Origin: Phycisphaeraceae bacterium
GTDB taxonomy: Bacteria > Planctomycetota > Phycisphaerae > Phycisphaerales > UBA1924
Assembly (NCBI GenBank): GCA_019636845.1
Contig: JAHBWV010000001.1
Span: forward strand, 2,790,001 to 2,854,000
Direction: 5' to 3'
Length of the DNA: 64,000 bases
Made by a program: the position numbers and the translations under genes
Notes under the pieces: model-generated
What the model saw: the letters and a program-made list of their open reading frames with translations, nothing else
Database searches by the model: none
Told to the model about the DNA's origin: nothing
Shown here: piece after piece, positions 9,040 through 18,698 of the stretch
Layout: the number at the start of each line of letters is the position of its first letter
Position numbering within the stretch: the first letter of the stretch is position 1

Positions 9040-9519
9040 TCACTCGTCCCCGTCCGCTTCCATGTCTCCGAGATTGCGGAAACACGCCTCATACGCCAGC
9101 AGAACCCCCGAGACCTCGTCCGCGGTGCGCTCGGACGCCCGCCCGGGCAGCCGCGTCCGAAACGTGAACAACTTGTCCTCGGACCGATAGTGCTCAACCG
9201 CAAGACCAGAGGCATCGCGACCGCCGATACGGACCCCGAAATCCGCGAGTTCGTCGTCCAACAACTCCGAAAGCTTGTCCCCTGTATTCAAGAGATCCGC
9301 CTCGATCGAGTGGCTCAGCCAGCGATCGGCCATCACCAGCGACACGCTCACCACATCGCCATCGACCTCAACGCGATACGACGCGGGTGCCGCCGCCCCC
9401 TTCGCCTCGCACTCCAGACGCGAACCACCCTCGATCGAAACGCGCCGGAACACGCCCGCGCCAGTCGCCCGAGCCAACACCCCGCCCAACAGCCCGGAAT
9501 GTGATACCGCTCCGTTCAC
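9040..9519 (-). CDS. Hypothetical protein, 159 residues
   Basis: Unrecognised soluble protein with no signal peptide or membrane segment. Alternating beta-strand-like stretches at about 45-75 (YRVEVDGDVVSVSLVMADRW) are followed by an acidic helix (LSELLDDELADF) and a C-terminal helix, suggesting a small alpha/beta domain. The start is GTG at 9519 with GGAG six bases upstream. It lies 70 bases upstream of the glycosyltransferase on the same strand, so the two may be cotranscribed. Confidence 0.65.
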   Translation of the reverse strand: MNGAVSHSGLLGGVLARATGAGVFRRVSIEGGSRLECEAKGAAAPASYRVEVDGDVVSVSLVMADRWLSHSIEADLLNTGDKLSELLDDELADFGVRIGGRDASGLAVEHYRSEDKLFTFRTRLPGRASERTADEVSGVLLAYEACFRNLGDMEADGDE

Positions 9520-9701
9520 AACATGCTCCGACTGTAAGCCCAGCTCACAAACGCCACACCACGATCAGACACCGATATCGGGGCTTCCACGAACGCATCG
9601 CTCGCGGCGGCCTGTCCCAAGACTCCATGCCGAATCGGGCCACACGATAGGCCCCTCCGATCTCAGAATCCCCCTCAACATCCTCTCACGACACACGCAA
9701 C

Positions 9702-9730
9702 TCGACACCCCGTTTCCTCGGGCCTATTCT
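9702..9730 (+). promoter_or_regulatory. Putative promoter of tRNA-Leu
   Basis: TCGACA (9702-9707), 17 bases, TATTCT (9725-9730). The predicted start near 9737 is about 30 bases before the mature tRNA 5' end. Confidence 0.5.
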
Positions 9731-9766
9731 CAATGCTCGCCGGTCGTTCAGCGACCAGGCCATCAC

Positions 9767-9850
9767 GCCCAGATGGCGGAACTGGCAGACGCGCTACCTT
9801 GAGGTGGTAGTCCTGGCAACAGGGTGGAGGTTCGAGTCCTCTTCTGGGCA
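9767..9850 (+). tRNA. tRNA-Leu (anticodon GAG)
   Basis: 84 bases. The acceptor stem GCCCAGA (9767-9773) pairs with TCTGGGC (9843-9849), and the discriminator is A at 9850. The anticodon stem CTACC/GGTAG encloses the loop TTGAGGT, giving anticodon GAG, which reads CTC and CTT. It has a long variable arm (CCTG/CAGG) as expected for class II tRNA-Leu, and a T-arm with GGTTCGAGTCC. CCA is not encoded. CTC is the preferred leucine codon of the genes in the left half of the window, which fits. Confidence 0.95.
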
Positions 9851-9984
9851 TTTCTGCTCGGACGCGCAGGCGTCCGCTGCGCACACGTCGCACAAGCCCA
9901 TGCGCTCCCCCCGCATAGGGTCTTTCCCTCGCAAGCCCTTTGTCGCTGGACACATCCGTCCGGTTCCATCACAATGCACGAGCG

Positions 9985-11319
9985 ATGAAACCCAGAAGCC
10001 GTTCGATGTCTCTCGTGGGGACCGTTCGCACGCTCCTCCTGAGCGGCACGCTCTGCATCATCACCGCCGCAACCGCAGACCAGCCCGCTTCCAACACTAT
10101 CACCGCACCCTCACGCGACGCAGAGCCGGAATGCATCCTCCACCTCGTCGGAGGGCGGCAACTCCAGGCACGCCTGATCTCACGATCAGACGCCGAAATC
10201 GTCGTACGCGTCGGACCCATTCCCACAACCTACAAACGTTCCGAAATCGATCGACTCGAAATCCTCCCCCCGGTGCTCGATCGCTACCGCTCCATGCGTG
10301 CGGCCATCGACGACTCAGATGTCCCCTCGCTCATGGTGCTCGTCGACTGGCTCCGCTCTCGCGACCAATACGCCGAAGCAGTCGCAGAACTCGAACACAT
10401 CCTCACGATCGAACCCGGAAACACCCGCGCAAGGCAGATCAAGACCCTCATCGAGCAGCACCTGGTCCTCCAGCAGAATCCCGCCCAACCGACCGATCCC
10501 GCAGCCCCCGCCGCGACGCCTCGGGCTCAAAGGCCCGCCCGCCCCGAGTTCCCCCTCCTGAACGCCGACGAGATCAACCTCATCAAGGTCTACGAGATCG
10601 ACCTCGCCAAGCCCCCGAGGATGCGAGTCGATCGCCAGACCATCGAAGACCTCATCCGTGCCTACCCCCATTCCGATCTGATCCCTACCTCCAAAGAGGG
10701 GCGAGACGCGCTCCTCCGGCAGAGCCCCGACCGCATCCTCGACCTCATGTTCCGCCTCCGCGCCAGAGAGTTCTACTCGCGTGTCCAGATCCTCGACCAG
10801 CCCGAATCGCTCAAGGCCTTCCGCGACAAGGTCCACTCCACATGGATCATGAACTCCTGCGCAACCGACAGATGCCACGGCGGAACCGACGCCGGCAGAC
10901 TCGTCCTCTACAACCGCTCACGAAACGCCGAAGCCGCTGTCTACACCAACTTCCTCATCCTCGATCGCTCCACACTCACCGATGGAACACCCCTGATCAA
11001 TTACGACCAGCCCCAGCGCTCGCCGCTCCTCCATATGGCCCTCCCCAGAGAACGCTCGCTCTTCCCCCACCCGGAAACACTCGCCGCACGCGCCTGGAAA
11101 CCCGTCTTCACCTCACAGCGAGACCGCCGCTTCGAGGACGCACTCGACTGGATCAGAACCATGTACCGTCCACGTCCTGAATATCCCATCACCTTCGTCC
11201 CCCCCACCGGCGAGACCCTCCTCCGCCGGGCCGCAGACATCCCGCGGGACGCAGATCCGCCGGAGCCCGACCCACAGGAACTCCCCGATGAGACCCCAAC
11301 AATCGAACCGCCACGATGA
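9985..11319 (+). CDS. Secreted protein with CxxxxCH motif, unknown function
   Basis: A 444-residue exported protein. The ATG at 9985 gives a clean signal peptide (LVGTVRTLLLSGTLCIITAATA, cleavage near residue 31); the longer frame from 9940 would bury it. An N-terminal beta region (about 40-95) resembles a small SH3-like barrel. A helical, TPR-like stretch follows (about 105-150, DQYAEAVAELEHILTIEPGN), then a Pro/Ala linker and a C-terminal domain containing NSCATDRCHGG at about residue 290. The C-x4-CHG spacing is not the standard haem motif (CxxCH) but could bind haem or a metal. Its stop overlaps an ATG of the next frame at 11316. Confidence 0.7.
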   Translation: MKPRSRSMSLVGTVRTLLLSGTLCIITAATADQPASNTITAPSRDAEPECILHLVGGRQLQARLISRSDAEIVVRVGPIPTTYKRSEIDRLEILPPVLDRYRSMRAAIDDSDVPSLMVLVDWLRSRDQYAEAVAELEHILTIEPGNTRARQIKTLIEQHLVLQQNPAQPTDPAAPAATPRAQRPARPEFPLLNADEINLIKVYEIDLAKPPRMRVDRQTIEDLIRAYPHSDLIPTSKEGRDALLRQSPDRILDLMFRLRAREFYSRVQILDQPESLKAFRDKVHSTWIMNSCATDRCHGGTDAGRLVLYNRSRNAEAAVYTNFLILDRSTLTDGTPLINYDQPQRSPLLHMALPRERSLFPHPETLAARAWKPVFTSQRDRRFEDALDWIRTMYRPRPEYPITFVPPTGETLLRRAADIPRDADPPEPDPQELPDETPTIEPPR

Positions 11320-11414
11320 GCGATGCGGATTGTGCTAAAGTCTCCCACGGGGTCGCCCGGGCCCTCACTGGCCCCAAGGCCACCCCAGCATCTACTCCCG
11401 AGAGCCACCCACAC

Positions 11415-13421
11415 ATGCGTCACACAAGACCCAGCAAAGCCGTCACAAACCGCCGCGCGGCCATCGCCCTGACCGTGCTCCTCGCGGGCCTCGCGTCCGG
11501 GTGCGACCGCGATGCCGAAGCACGCAAGGCCATCGACGCCGCGAACGTCCAGCTCGCGACGCTCAACTCCGGCCTCGGCAGCTCTCCGACCGCCGCAACA
11601 CGCGACAAGGTCTACACCAGCGTCACGACGTCGCTCGCATCCGCCGCGAGTTCCGACCGCGCCGCCTACGCAGCTTCAGCGAACATCCTCCTCGCCAAGG
11701 CCCATGCCGGCCTTGCCGAGACGCCGGCAGCCGCCGCCGCATCCATCGAGTCTGATTCTCTGAACCGCTCACGCGTCATCCGCGCCGACCTCGCACAGTG
11801 GCTCGAAATGTCCGCCATCGCACAGGCCGCCGAGCGATACGACCCCTCCGGCGAGATCGCCGAACTCGACTCACAGATCAGGCAGATCGCCGACGCCATC
11901 GCCGGGCTCTCCAGAGCCCGCGAGCAGATCTCCGCACGCCACGCCGCACTCACATCAGAGGCATCCGACCTCAACGCCCAGGCAGCCACGATCCGAAACG
12001 CCATCGGCGAACTCCGCATCCGCTCAACAACCGTCAGCGCAACCGAAGCCGCCGCCATCTCAGAGCGCATCCGCGAACAAAGCCGCAACGCCGACGCCCT
12101 CGAACGCCGCGCCGCCGAGATCCTCGCCGAAGCATCACCCATCGTCCCGCAGATCCAGGAGATCGACCTCAACATCGCAGGCCTCAACAACCAGACCAAC
12201 TCGCTCCGCGCCGCCCAGGCCGCCGCGCTCCAGCGCGGCAAAGACGCCCAGGCCGAAGCCACCGAGGCCCGTGCCCTCGCATCCGCCGCCGCACAACGTC
12301 TCGACACCGCCGTCAACGAACTCGTCTCTCTTCGCGAAGGCGATCTCACGAGGGCATACGAACAAGCCCTCCGTTCACTCTCGACGTCCTCCTCGGCCGC
12401 TCGCAAGGCCGCGAACGACAACCGCACCGGATCCAAGCTCGCCGAGGGCACCGCCCTCCAGATCTCCGGCGACCTCCACTGGCAGCAGGCACACGGCCTC
12501 GCCGAGCACCACGCCCTGATGTCCTCGCTCGCCTCCGCGTCTCCCGACCTTCCACGCAGCGGCGCGTACGCAGGCATCGCCGCCTCCGCCTCCACCGCTC
12601 GGTCCGAGGCCCTGCTCCGCGCCGCCGAGGCCTATGAGCAAGCCAGGAACGCCCTCACCTCCGCAGGTGCACGGGGCGATACCGGCACCCGCCTCGAGCG
12701 CATCGGCCGCATGCTCGATCTCATCATCCAGGCCACCCAGGGCCAGAAAGTGGACTGGGCCGCCGCCAGCCGCGATCCCGCACCTTCGAGCGAGTCTTTC
12801 AACGATTCCCCGGGCTCGTTCTCCGGCGAAGCACCCGACCTCGCCTCCACCATCCAAGGATGGCTCGATCGCCTGAATGCCGGCGATGGCGCCTTCATCT
12901 CAAGCATCGTCTACTCCGACATCCCCGCGCTCAACGCCATGATGTCCTCAATGGGCGACCTCATCGTCAAGGGCCAGCGCCTCGACGCGCTCTGCACCGA
13001 ACGCTTCGGGCAGTCGCTCACCGACTTCGCCTCGGCGCAGGCACAGGGAATGCCCGGTGTCTCCGGCCTTCCCGATCTCGGCTCGTTCTCCGCCCAGGAT
13101 CTCGATATCCAGACCGTCGGCGACCGCGCAGAACTCATACTCGAAGACGGCACCACACTCCGTTTCCGCATGTTCAACGACGGCTGGAAGCTCGACCTCT
13201 CTCGGAACTCACTCCCCCAAGAACTCGCGATGGTCGTCCCCATGCTCGACCAGATCGCCCCCATCTTCCCCGCCATCGCATCCATCACCGACCAACTCAT
13301 CGCCGAGACCGAATCCGGCGCATACGTCTCCACACAGGCCGTCTACATCGCACAGCAGCAGAAAATGATGCCGATCATGATGCAGATCATGGGCGCCATG
13401 CAGCCACCCGGCGGCGGCTGA
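11415..13421 (+). CDS. Lipoprotein with long coiled coil, unknown function
   Basis: A 668-residue predicted lipoprotein. The lipobox (LAGLASGC) places the lipidated Cys at about residue 31 when translation starts at ATG 11415. A longer frame opens at 11316, overlapping the previous stop, but it would add 33 residues before the signal. Residues about 120-330 are Ala/Glu/Arg-rich with heptad character and form a long coiled coil (ISERIREQSRNADALERRAA region). A Gly/Ser linker follows, then a C-terminal alpha/beta domain (about 490-640). It probably sits in the periplasm anchored to a membrane. It follows the secreted CxxxxCH protein and precedes the NADP reductase; no functional link is evident. 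Confidence 0.7.
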   Translation: MRHTRPSKAVTNRRAAIALTVLLAGLASGCDRDAEARKAIDAANVQLATLNSGLGSSPTAATRDKVYTSVTTSLASAASSDRAAYAASANILLAKAHAGLAETPAAAAASIESDSLNRSRVIRADLAQWLEMSAIAQAAERYDPSGEIAELDSQIRQIADAIAGLSRAREQISARHAALTSEASDLNAQAATIRNAIGELRIRSTTVSATEAAAISERIREQSRNADALERRAAEILAEASPIVPQIQEIDLNIAGLNNQTNSLRAAQAAALQRGKDAQAEATEARALASAAAQRLDTAVNELVSLREGDLTRAYEQALRSLSTSSSAARKAANDNRTGSKLAEGTALQISGDLHWQQAHGLAEHHALMSSLASASPDLPRSGAYAGIAASASTARSEALLRAAEAYEQARNALTSAGARGDTGTRLERIGRMLDLIIQATQGQKVDWAAASRDPAPSSESFNDSPGSFSGEAPDLASTIQGWLDRLNAGDGAFISSIVYSDIPALNAMMSSMGDLIVKGQRLDALCTERFGQSLTDFASAQAQGMPGVSGLPDLGSFSAQDLDIQTVGDRAELILEDGTTLRFRMFNDGWKLDLSRNSLPQELAMVVPMLDQIAPIFPAIASITDQLIAETESGAYVSTQAVYIAQQQKMMPIMMQIMGAMQPPGGG

Positions 13422-13440
13422 ACCCCTCCCCAATCGCCCG

Positions 13441-14415
13441 ATGACCGCACCCGAATCAATCGCAGAGCATCGCAAAGAAGACGGCCCACCTCTTCTCGAT
13501 GTCTCCATGCATCTCCACACACCGGCCTCACCGGCCGTCGGCACCGTCGTCGGCTCCGAACGCTGCACCCGCGCCAAATCACACGCCTTCGTTCGCCATA
13601 TCTCCATCGACGTCTCGGGAACTTCCATCGCCGGCGTCATCCGCCCCGGCCAGTCCTTCGGCATCATCCCGCCCGGAACCGATGAGCAAGGACGCCCCCA
13701 CAAGCTCCGCCTCTACTCGATCGCCTCACCCACGCGCGGCGAAGATGGCGCAGGCAACGTCATCGCCACCACGGTCAAACGCACCATCGACGAGCACTGG
13801 GAATCGCACCGGCTCTTCCTCGGGGTCGCCTCAAACTACCTCTGCGACCTGCAGATCGGCGACAAGGTCTCACTCACCGGGCCGAACGGCAAACGCTTCG
13901 TCCTCCCCAAAGACCCCTCCTCCCACGACTTCACCTTCTTCGCAACGGGCACCGGCATCGCACCCTTCAGAGGCATGATCATCGATCTGCTCGAATCCGG
14001 CGCACGCTCGAAGGTCTCCCTCGTGATGGGCGTTCCCAACGCCAACGATCTGCTCTATCACGACGATCTGACGAACCTCGCCGCACGACATCCGAACTTC
14101 ACCTACATCCCCACCCTCAGCCGCGAGCACCAGCCAGACGGCTCTCCACCCGCTTACGTCCAGCAACGCCTCTCCACCCATCGCCAGATCCTCGAACCCG
14201 GGCTCTGCTCCGACCGTGGCCTGATCTACATCTGCGGCCTCGCAGGCATGGAACTCGGCATCTTCCAGCAACTCGCCCGCATCCTCCCGCCCCAGCACCT
14301 CGACGCCTACCTCAAGATCGATCCCGAGGCCAGGTCCTGCATCGACACGTGGGAACGTCGCATGATCCACAAGCAAGTCAGCCCCACTCGCCGCATCTTT
14401 ACAGAGGTCTACTGA
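13441..14415 (+). CDS. Ferredoxin/flavodoxin--NADP+ reductase, plant type
   Basis: A 324-residue FAD enzyme transferring electrons between reduced ferredoxin or flavodoxin and NADP+. The FAD domain has RLYSIAS at about residue 90, the flavin-binding RxYS motif. The NADP domain starts with ATGTGIAPFRG at about 168-178 and has YICGLAGME near 265. The final residues end in an aromatic (TEVY), as in plant-type FNRs where the C-terminal Tyr stacks on the flavin. The N-terminal 30 residues are an extension without clear function. It is 20 bases after the lipoprotein gene, so cotranscription is possible. Family assignment is firm; its electron partner is not in the window. Confidence 0.9.
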   Translation: MTAPESIAEHRKEDGPPLLDVSMHLHTPASPAVGTVVGSERCTRAKSHAFVRHISIDVSGTSIAGVIRPGQSFGIIPPGTDEQGRPHKLRLYSIASPTRGEDGAGNVIATTVKRTIDEHWESHRLFLGVASNYLCDLQIGDKVSLTGPNGKRFVLPKDPSSHDFTFFATGTGIAPFRGMIIDLLESGARSKVSLVMGVPNANDLLYHDDLTNLAARHPNFTYIPTLSREHQPDGSPPAYVQQRLSTHRQILEPGLCSDRGLIYICGLAGMELGIFQQLARILPPQHLDAYLKIDPEARSCIDTWERRMIHKQVSPTRRIFTEVY

Positions 14416-14535
14416 GGCCCGTTCGAGCCAAGCCCCGGTCCTATTGTTGAGGCCCGGTTCGCGTGTCCACCCACAGCCGCATCCGGGCCATTCTGTGAAG
14501 GTCCACGTCCGACCCGGACGAATCGGAGCACCCCC

Positions 14536-15666
14536 TTGGCGATTCTCACACGCAACACCCGCGCCCGATCGCTGGCCCTCTTGCTGGCTCTGTCGCTCTC
14601 GCTCTTCATATCCCCGCGGGCCAGAGCACAGAACGAACTCCCGGCCGCTGTCGTCCAGTCCACAACGCTCAACGACGCACAACGCCAGGAAGCCGCACGC
14701 TACGCCCAGTCGGGGCTCGCCCTCCTGAGGAGCACGCAATGGTCCGAGGCCCGGCGCGGCCGCGACCAGCTCCTCCGCCCCCTTGAAGACACACAGGCCG
14801 CCTCATCCGTCTCCGTCGCCTTCCGCCTCGAGTACGCCCGCGAACTCGTCCCCACCCTCTCGACCCTCGCCGGCCGCGACCAGTCCGATCTCACCCGCCT
14901 GAACGCGATCCGCCTTCTCGGAGCGATCGCCACCGCACAGTCCGCCGCCGCGATCGAGCCCCTGCTCACCGACGCCTCCCCCGCCATCCGGTTCATGGCA
15001 TGCCAGGCCGCGGGCACGACCTTCCGTGCGCTTGCAAGCTCAAGCCCCGCGCTCCCCTCCGGCGAGGCCGTCCGACTCGTCAACCGTCTTGCCTCACTGG
15101 CAACCTCCGACAAGGACCCGACGGTCGTTGACAGCGCGGTGACCGCGCTCGTCGATGCCTCGAAGGTCGATATCGCAAACTACACCGAGGTGCGCGAGGG
15201 CGCGTTCCAGCAGATCGCACGCTCCATGTCCGCACGCATCCAGGCCCTCCCCACCGACTCACTCGACGAGGCAACCCTCGCCACCATGCTCCGCGCAGGC
15301 GTCGCCGCACGCGACGGGCTGATCGGACGCACGCGCCTCAGCGCATCGCTCAACCGCGAGCTCGCCGCCTTCGGAGGCGATCTCGTCGCCTATGTGCGCA
15401 CCCGCCTCAAGGCCGGACACATGCCCCCGCCCGGCTCCGGCATGCTCCGCTCCGCGCTCGAACAGCTCGCATCCACCGGCGAGGCGAACGTCTTCTACGC
15501 GCTCCTCGCTCTCGACGTCTCGCGCGATCCCACCTCCGTCTCTTCCGTGCTCCAGGATGGCAACGCCCAGTCCGACGCCCAGTTTGTTCAGCAGGCCGAG
15601 TCCTTCATCAGAGACACCCTCGTCGCGAGACCCCTCTCCTTCCCTGCTGAGCGATTCATCAAGTAA
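14536..15666 (+). CDS. Secreted HEAT-repeat-like protein
   Basis: A 376-residue exported protein starting at TTG 14536, with GGAG nine bases upstream and no suitable ATG nearby. The signal peptide (about 1-32) has a strong hydrophobic core and ends PRARAQ. The remainder is all-helical, Ala/Leu-rich and organised in roughly 30-40 residue helical pairs (for example LNAIRLLGAIATAQSAAAIEPLL and RFMACQAAGTTFRAL regions), suggesting HEAT-like repeats and a periplasmic scaffold role. No catalytic motif was seen. It stands between the NADP reductase and the peptide transporter genes. Confidence 0.7.
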   Translation: MAILTRNTRARSLALLLALSLSLFISPRARAQNELPAAVVQSTTLNDAQRQEAARYAQSGLALLRSTQWSEARRGRDQLLRPLEDTQAASSVSVAFRLEYARELVPTLSTLAGRDQSDLTRLNAIRLLGAIATAQSAAAIEPLLTDASPAIRFMACQAAGTTFRALASSSPALPSGEAVRLVNRLASLATSDKDPTVVDSAVTALVDASKVDIANYTEVREGAFQQIARSMSARIQALPTDSLDEATLATMLRAGVAARDGLIGRTRLSASLNRELAAFGGDLVAYVRTRLKAGHMPPPGSGMLRSALEQLASTGEANVFYALLALDVSRDPTSVSSVLQDGNAQSDAQFVQQAESFIRDTLVARPLSFPAERFIK

Positions 15667-15750
15667 TCCACCGCGGTCACGCACGCCCCCTCAGATCCGG
15701 CGCAGGATCGCCAACCAGAAGCCCCGACCACCGGTACCCTCTGGAGCACG

Positions 15751-17661
15751 ATGCTCCGGGTCCTCGTCCCCATCCTCCTCCTGATCGTTGCGCTCGCGCT
15801 CACCCTCGCGGGCGACCGTCCCACGCCCCGCGCGGACTTCACATTCATCAACAGGGGCGAGGTCAACACCCTCGACCTGCAACGCATGTCCTGGATGCAG
15901 GACCTCCGCGTCGGGCGGCTGCTCTTTGAGGGGCTCGTCCAGCAGGACGTCTTCGATCCCGACTACGCGATCATCCCCGCAGCAGCCGAGTCCTGGAGCG
16001 TCTCCGAAGACGGGCTCGTCTACACCTTCCACCTCCGCGACAACCTCAAGTGGTCCAACGGCAAGCCCCTCCGCGCCTCGGACTTCCTCTTCGCCTGGCG
16101 ACGGCTGCTGCTTCCCGATACCGGGGGCGACTACATCCGCCAACTCCAACTCATCCGCGGCGCCGAAGCATTCACCAATTGGCGCCTCGACGCCCTCGCC
16201 CGAGCCGCCGAAGGAAAGAGCCCCACCGGCTCCGAACTCTGGACCGACACACTCGCGAAGTTCGACGAACTCGTCCACGCACGCGCCCCCGACGACCGCA
16301 CGCTCATCGTCACTCTCGAACATCCCGCCCCCTACTTCCTCGACTTGCTCGCGATGCCCCCCTTCTTCCCCGTCTATCCGCCCCTCGTCTCGCAGTACGA
16401 GCGCGTCGATCCCATCACCGGCCGGCTGATCATCGAGTCCGGCTGGACCAAACCCGGCCACATCGTCACGAATGGCCCGTTCCTCCTGAAGATCTGGCGT
16501 TTCAAACGCGACATGCGCCTCGAAGCAAACCCCCTCCACCGGCTCTATGACTCGCTCGCCATCCGCACCATCGCGATCCCAACCGTCGACGACGCGAACG
16601 CGATGGTGCTCGCCTACCGCTCAGGAGCCGCCGACTGGGTGACGGACGTCGTCGCCCCGTACCGGGGTGATATGTACCAGCAGAAACTCGCCTTCATCCG
16701 CGAGCACCAGGCCGAGTACGACGCACTCAAGTCCCAGGGCCTCGACGAGATCGAGATCGCCCGCCGACTCCCCGACGACCCCCGCAACCACCTCCACGTC
16801 CTCCCCGTCTTCGGCACCTACTTCTACAACTTCAACTGCTCCCCCAGACTCACCGACGGCAGACCCAATCCCCTCGCCGACGCCCGCGTGCGCCGCGCCC
16901 TGGCCATGATGATCGACAAGCGCGCCATCGCCGAAGGTGTCCGCCGCGTCGGCGAGCCCGTCGCCCGAACGCTCATCCCACCCGACTCGCTCGCCGGATA
17001 CACCGCCCCCGCCGGCCTCCACTGCATCTCAGACATGCACACCCAGGCCGATCGCGACTCTCTCATCGCTCAGGCACGCTCGCTCCTCGCAGAAGCCGGG
17101 TTCCCAGATCCCTCGAAAATGCCGGCCATCTCCATCCTCTTCAACAAGGACGGGGGTCACGACCTCATCGGCCAGTCCATCGCCTCCGATTGGCAACGAC
17201 ACCTCGGCATCCCCGTCAACCTCGATCAGAAAGAACTCAAGATCTTCCGCGAAGATCTCAAGAACAAGAACTACATGGTCTCCCGCGCCGGCTGGTACGG
17301 AGACTACGGCGACGCCACGACCTTCCTCGACATCAACCGCATCGGCGACGAGAACAACGACCGCAACTACCAGAACCCCGCCTACGACGACCTCCTGCGC
17401 CGCGCCTCCCTCGAGCCGGATCCGCACGCCCGCCTCGATCTCCTCCAGAAAGCCGAGGCCATGCTCGTCGAAGTCGAACTCCCCTTCGTCCCACTCTTCC
17501 ACTACTGCAACATCTTCCTCTTCAACGCCCACAAGATCAGCGGCATAAACGCCCACCCACGCCAGACCCAGAACGTCCACCTCATCGACATCCTCGGCGA
17601 TGGCAAAGGCCCCGACACGCCTCGCTCCACACCGCCCCGTCGCAACGGAGACGCCAAATGA
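15751..17661 (+). CDS. Oligopeptide-type ABC transporter substrate-binding protein
   Basis: A 636-residue SBP_bac_5 (OppA/DppA) family protein that would deliver peptides or similar ligands to an ABC importer. An N-terminal hydrophobic segment (about 3-20) acts as signal or anchor. No lipobox cysteine is present, which is unusual for tethered OppA. Family features are TLDLQR near residue 40, LLFEGLV at about 55, the LRDNLKWSNGKPLRASDFLF block at about 95-115, and RVRRALAMMIDKRAI near 380. GGAG precedes the ATG. The stop overlaps the permease start by ATGA, so the two are translationally coupled. Confidence 0.9.
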   Translation: MLRVLVPILLLIVALALTLAGDRPTPRADFTFINRGEVNTLDLQRMSWMQDLRVGRLLFEGLVQQDVFDPDYAIIPAAAESWSVSEDGLVYTFHLRDNLKWSNGKPLRASDFLFAWRRLLLPDTGGDYIRQLQLIRGAEAFTNWRLDALARAAEGKSPTGSELWTDTLAKFDELVHARAPDDRTLIVTLEHPAPYFLDLLAMPPFFPVYPPLVSQYERVDPITGRLIIESGWTKPGHIVTNGPFLLKIWRFKRDMRLEANPLHRLYDSLAIRTIAIPTVDDANAMVLAYRSGAADWVTDVVAPYRGDMYQQKLAFIREHQAEYDALKSQGLDEIEIARRLPDDPRNHLHVLPVFGTYFYNFNCSPRLTDGRPNPLADARVRRALAMMIDKRAIAEGVRRVGEPVARTLIPPDSLAGYTAPAGLHCISDMHTQADRDSLIAQARSLLAEAGFPDPSKMPAISILFNKDGGHDLIGQSIASDWQRHLGIPVNLDQKELKIFREDLKNKNYMVSRAGWYGDYGDATTFLDINRIGDENNDRNYQNPAYDDLLRRASLEPDPHARLDLLQKAEAMLVEVELPFVPLFHYCNIFLFNAHKISGINAHPRQTQNVHLIDILGDGKGPDTPRSTPPRRNGDAK

Positions 17662-18665
17662 CCGGCGTGATCCTCCGTCGCCTCCTCCAACTCCCCATCA
17701 TCGTCGGCGCCGTCTTCCTCATCACACTCGCCCTCGCGTGGGGCATCCCGGGCAACCCCCTTGAGAACCCCGAGGGACGCCGCCCTCCCCCCGAGATCGC
17801 CCAAGCCATGAAGGCCCAGTACAACATGGACTCCTTCTGGTCCTTCGCCACCTCCTACGTCGATCGCGCCACCGGAACACGATGGCTCCGCGCCCGCCTC
17901 TCCGGCGAGCACTCACGCCGCGATGCCGATGCCCTCGCCGCAGGACTCGCTCCGCCCGTTCACTACGTCTTCGATCTCGGCCCTTCGCTCCAATACCGAG
18001 ACCGCAACGTCAACGAGATCATCGGATCCGCGCTCCCTGTCTCCGCCACCCTCGGTCTCGCGGCCATCCTCATCGCACTCGTCATCGGCCTCGCCGCAGG
18101 CGTCGTCGGCGCGATCAGACCGAACTCACCCGCCGATGTCGCCACACTCACCCTCGCGCTCATCGGCATCTCCACGCCCACCTTCGTCGCAGGCACCCTC
18201 CTCCTCCTCCTCTTCTCCGTCCTCATCCCCATCTTCCCCGTCGCATCGTGGGGCTCACCGCGCGACATCATCCTCCCGGCTATCACCCTCTCCCTCCCCT
18301 TCGCGGCGTACATCGCCCGCCTCTCACGCGTCGGCATGATCGAGGCCCTCTCCTCCGATTACATCCGCACCGCACGCGCCAAGGGGCTCCCCGAACGCAC
18401 CGTCATCCTCAAGCACGCCCTCAAGAACGCCTTCCTCCCCGTCCTCTCCTACCTCGGACCCGCCACCGCCCTCGCCATGACCGGCTCCTTCGTCGTCGAG
18501 CGCATCTTCACCGTCCCAGGCCTCGGCCAGCACTTCGTCAGCGCCGTCCAGAACAAGGACCTCTTCCTCATCATGGGAATCGTCGTCGTCTTCTCGACGA
18601 TGCTCATCCTCTTCAACCTCGCCGTCGATGTCCTCTACCGCTGGGTCGATCCGCGCATCACATGA
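17658..18665 (+). CDS. Oligopeptide-type ABC transporter permease (OppB/DppB-like)
   Basis: A 335-residue inner-membrane permease. ATG 17658 overlaps the stop of the binding protein by ATGA. The first membrane segment (about 8-30) and the GIPGNPL motif are standard for the OppB/DppB half. A periplasmic loop of about 100 residues follows, then five more membrane segments. The ATPase-contacting EAA loop is seen as YIRTARAKGLPERTVILKHA at about 235-254. It normally pairs with an OppC permease and two ATPases; none follows, because the next gene is convergent. Either the partners are encoded elsewhere or the system is incomplete. Confidence 0.9.
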   Translation: MTGVILRRLLQLPIIVGAVFLITLALAWGIPGNPLENPEGRRPPPEIAQAMKAQYNMDSFWSFATSYVDRATGTRWLRARLSGEHSRRDADALAAGLAPPVHYVFDLGPSLQYRDRNVNEIIGSALPVSATLGLAAILIALVIGLAAGVVGAIRPNSPADVATLTLALIGISTPTFVAGTLLLLLFSVLIPIFPVASWGSPRDIILPAITLSLPFAAYIARLSRVGMIEALSSDYIRTARAKGLPERTVILKHALKNAFLPVLSYLGPATALAMTGSFVVERIFTVPGLGQHFVSAVQNKDLFLIMGIVVVFSTMLILFNLAVDVLYRWVDPRIT

Positions 18666-18672
18666 TCTTGGT

Positions 18673-18696
18673 GGCACCGCTCTCCACAGCGGTGTC
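18673..18696. repeat. 24-bp palindromic dispersed repeat, copy 1
   Basis: GGCACCGCT - 6 bases - AGCGGTGTC, a 9-bp stem with one G-T pair, lying between the convergent ends of the permease and the TMEM175-like gene. It could act as a terminator hairpin but has no T-run. It matches the copy at 30462-30485 at 23 of 24 bases. Confidence 0.7.
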
Positions 18697-18698
18697 GG

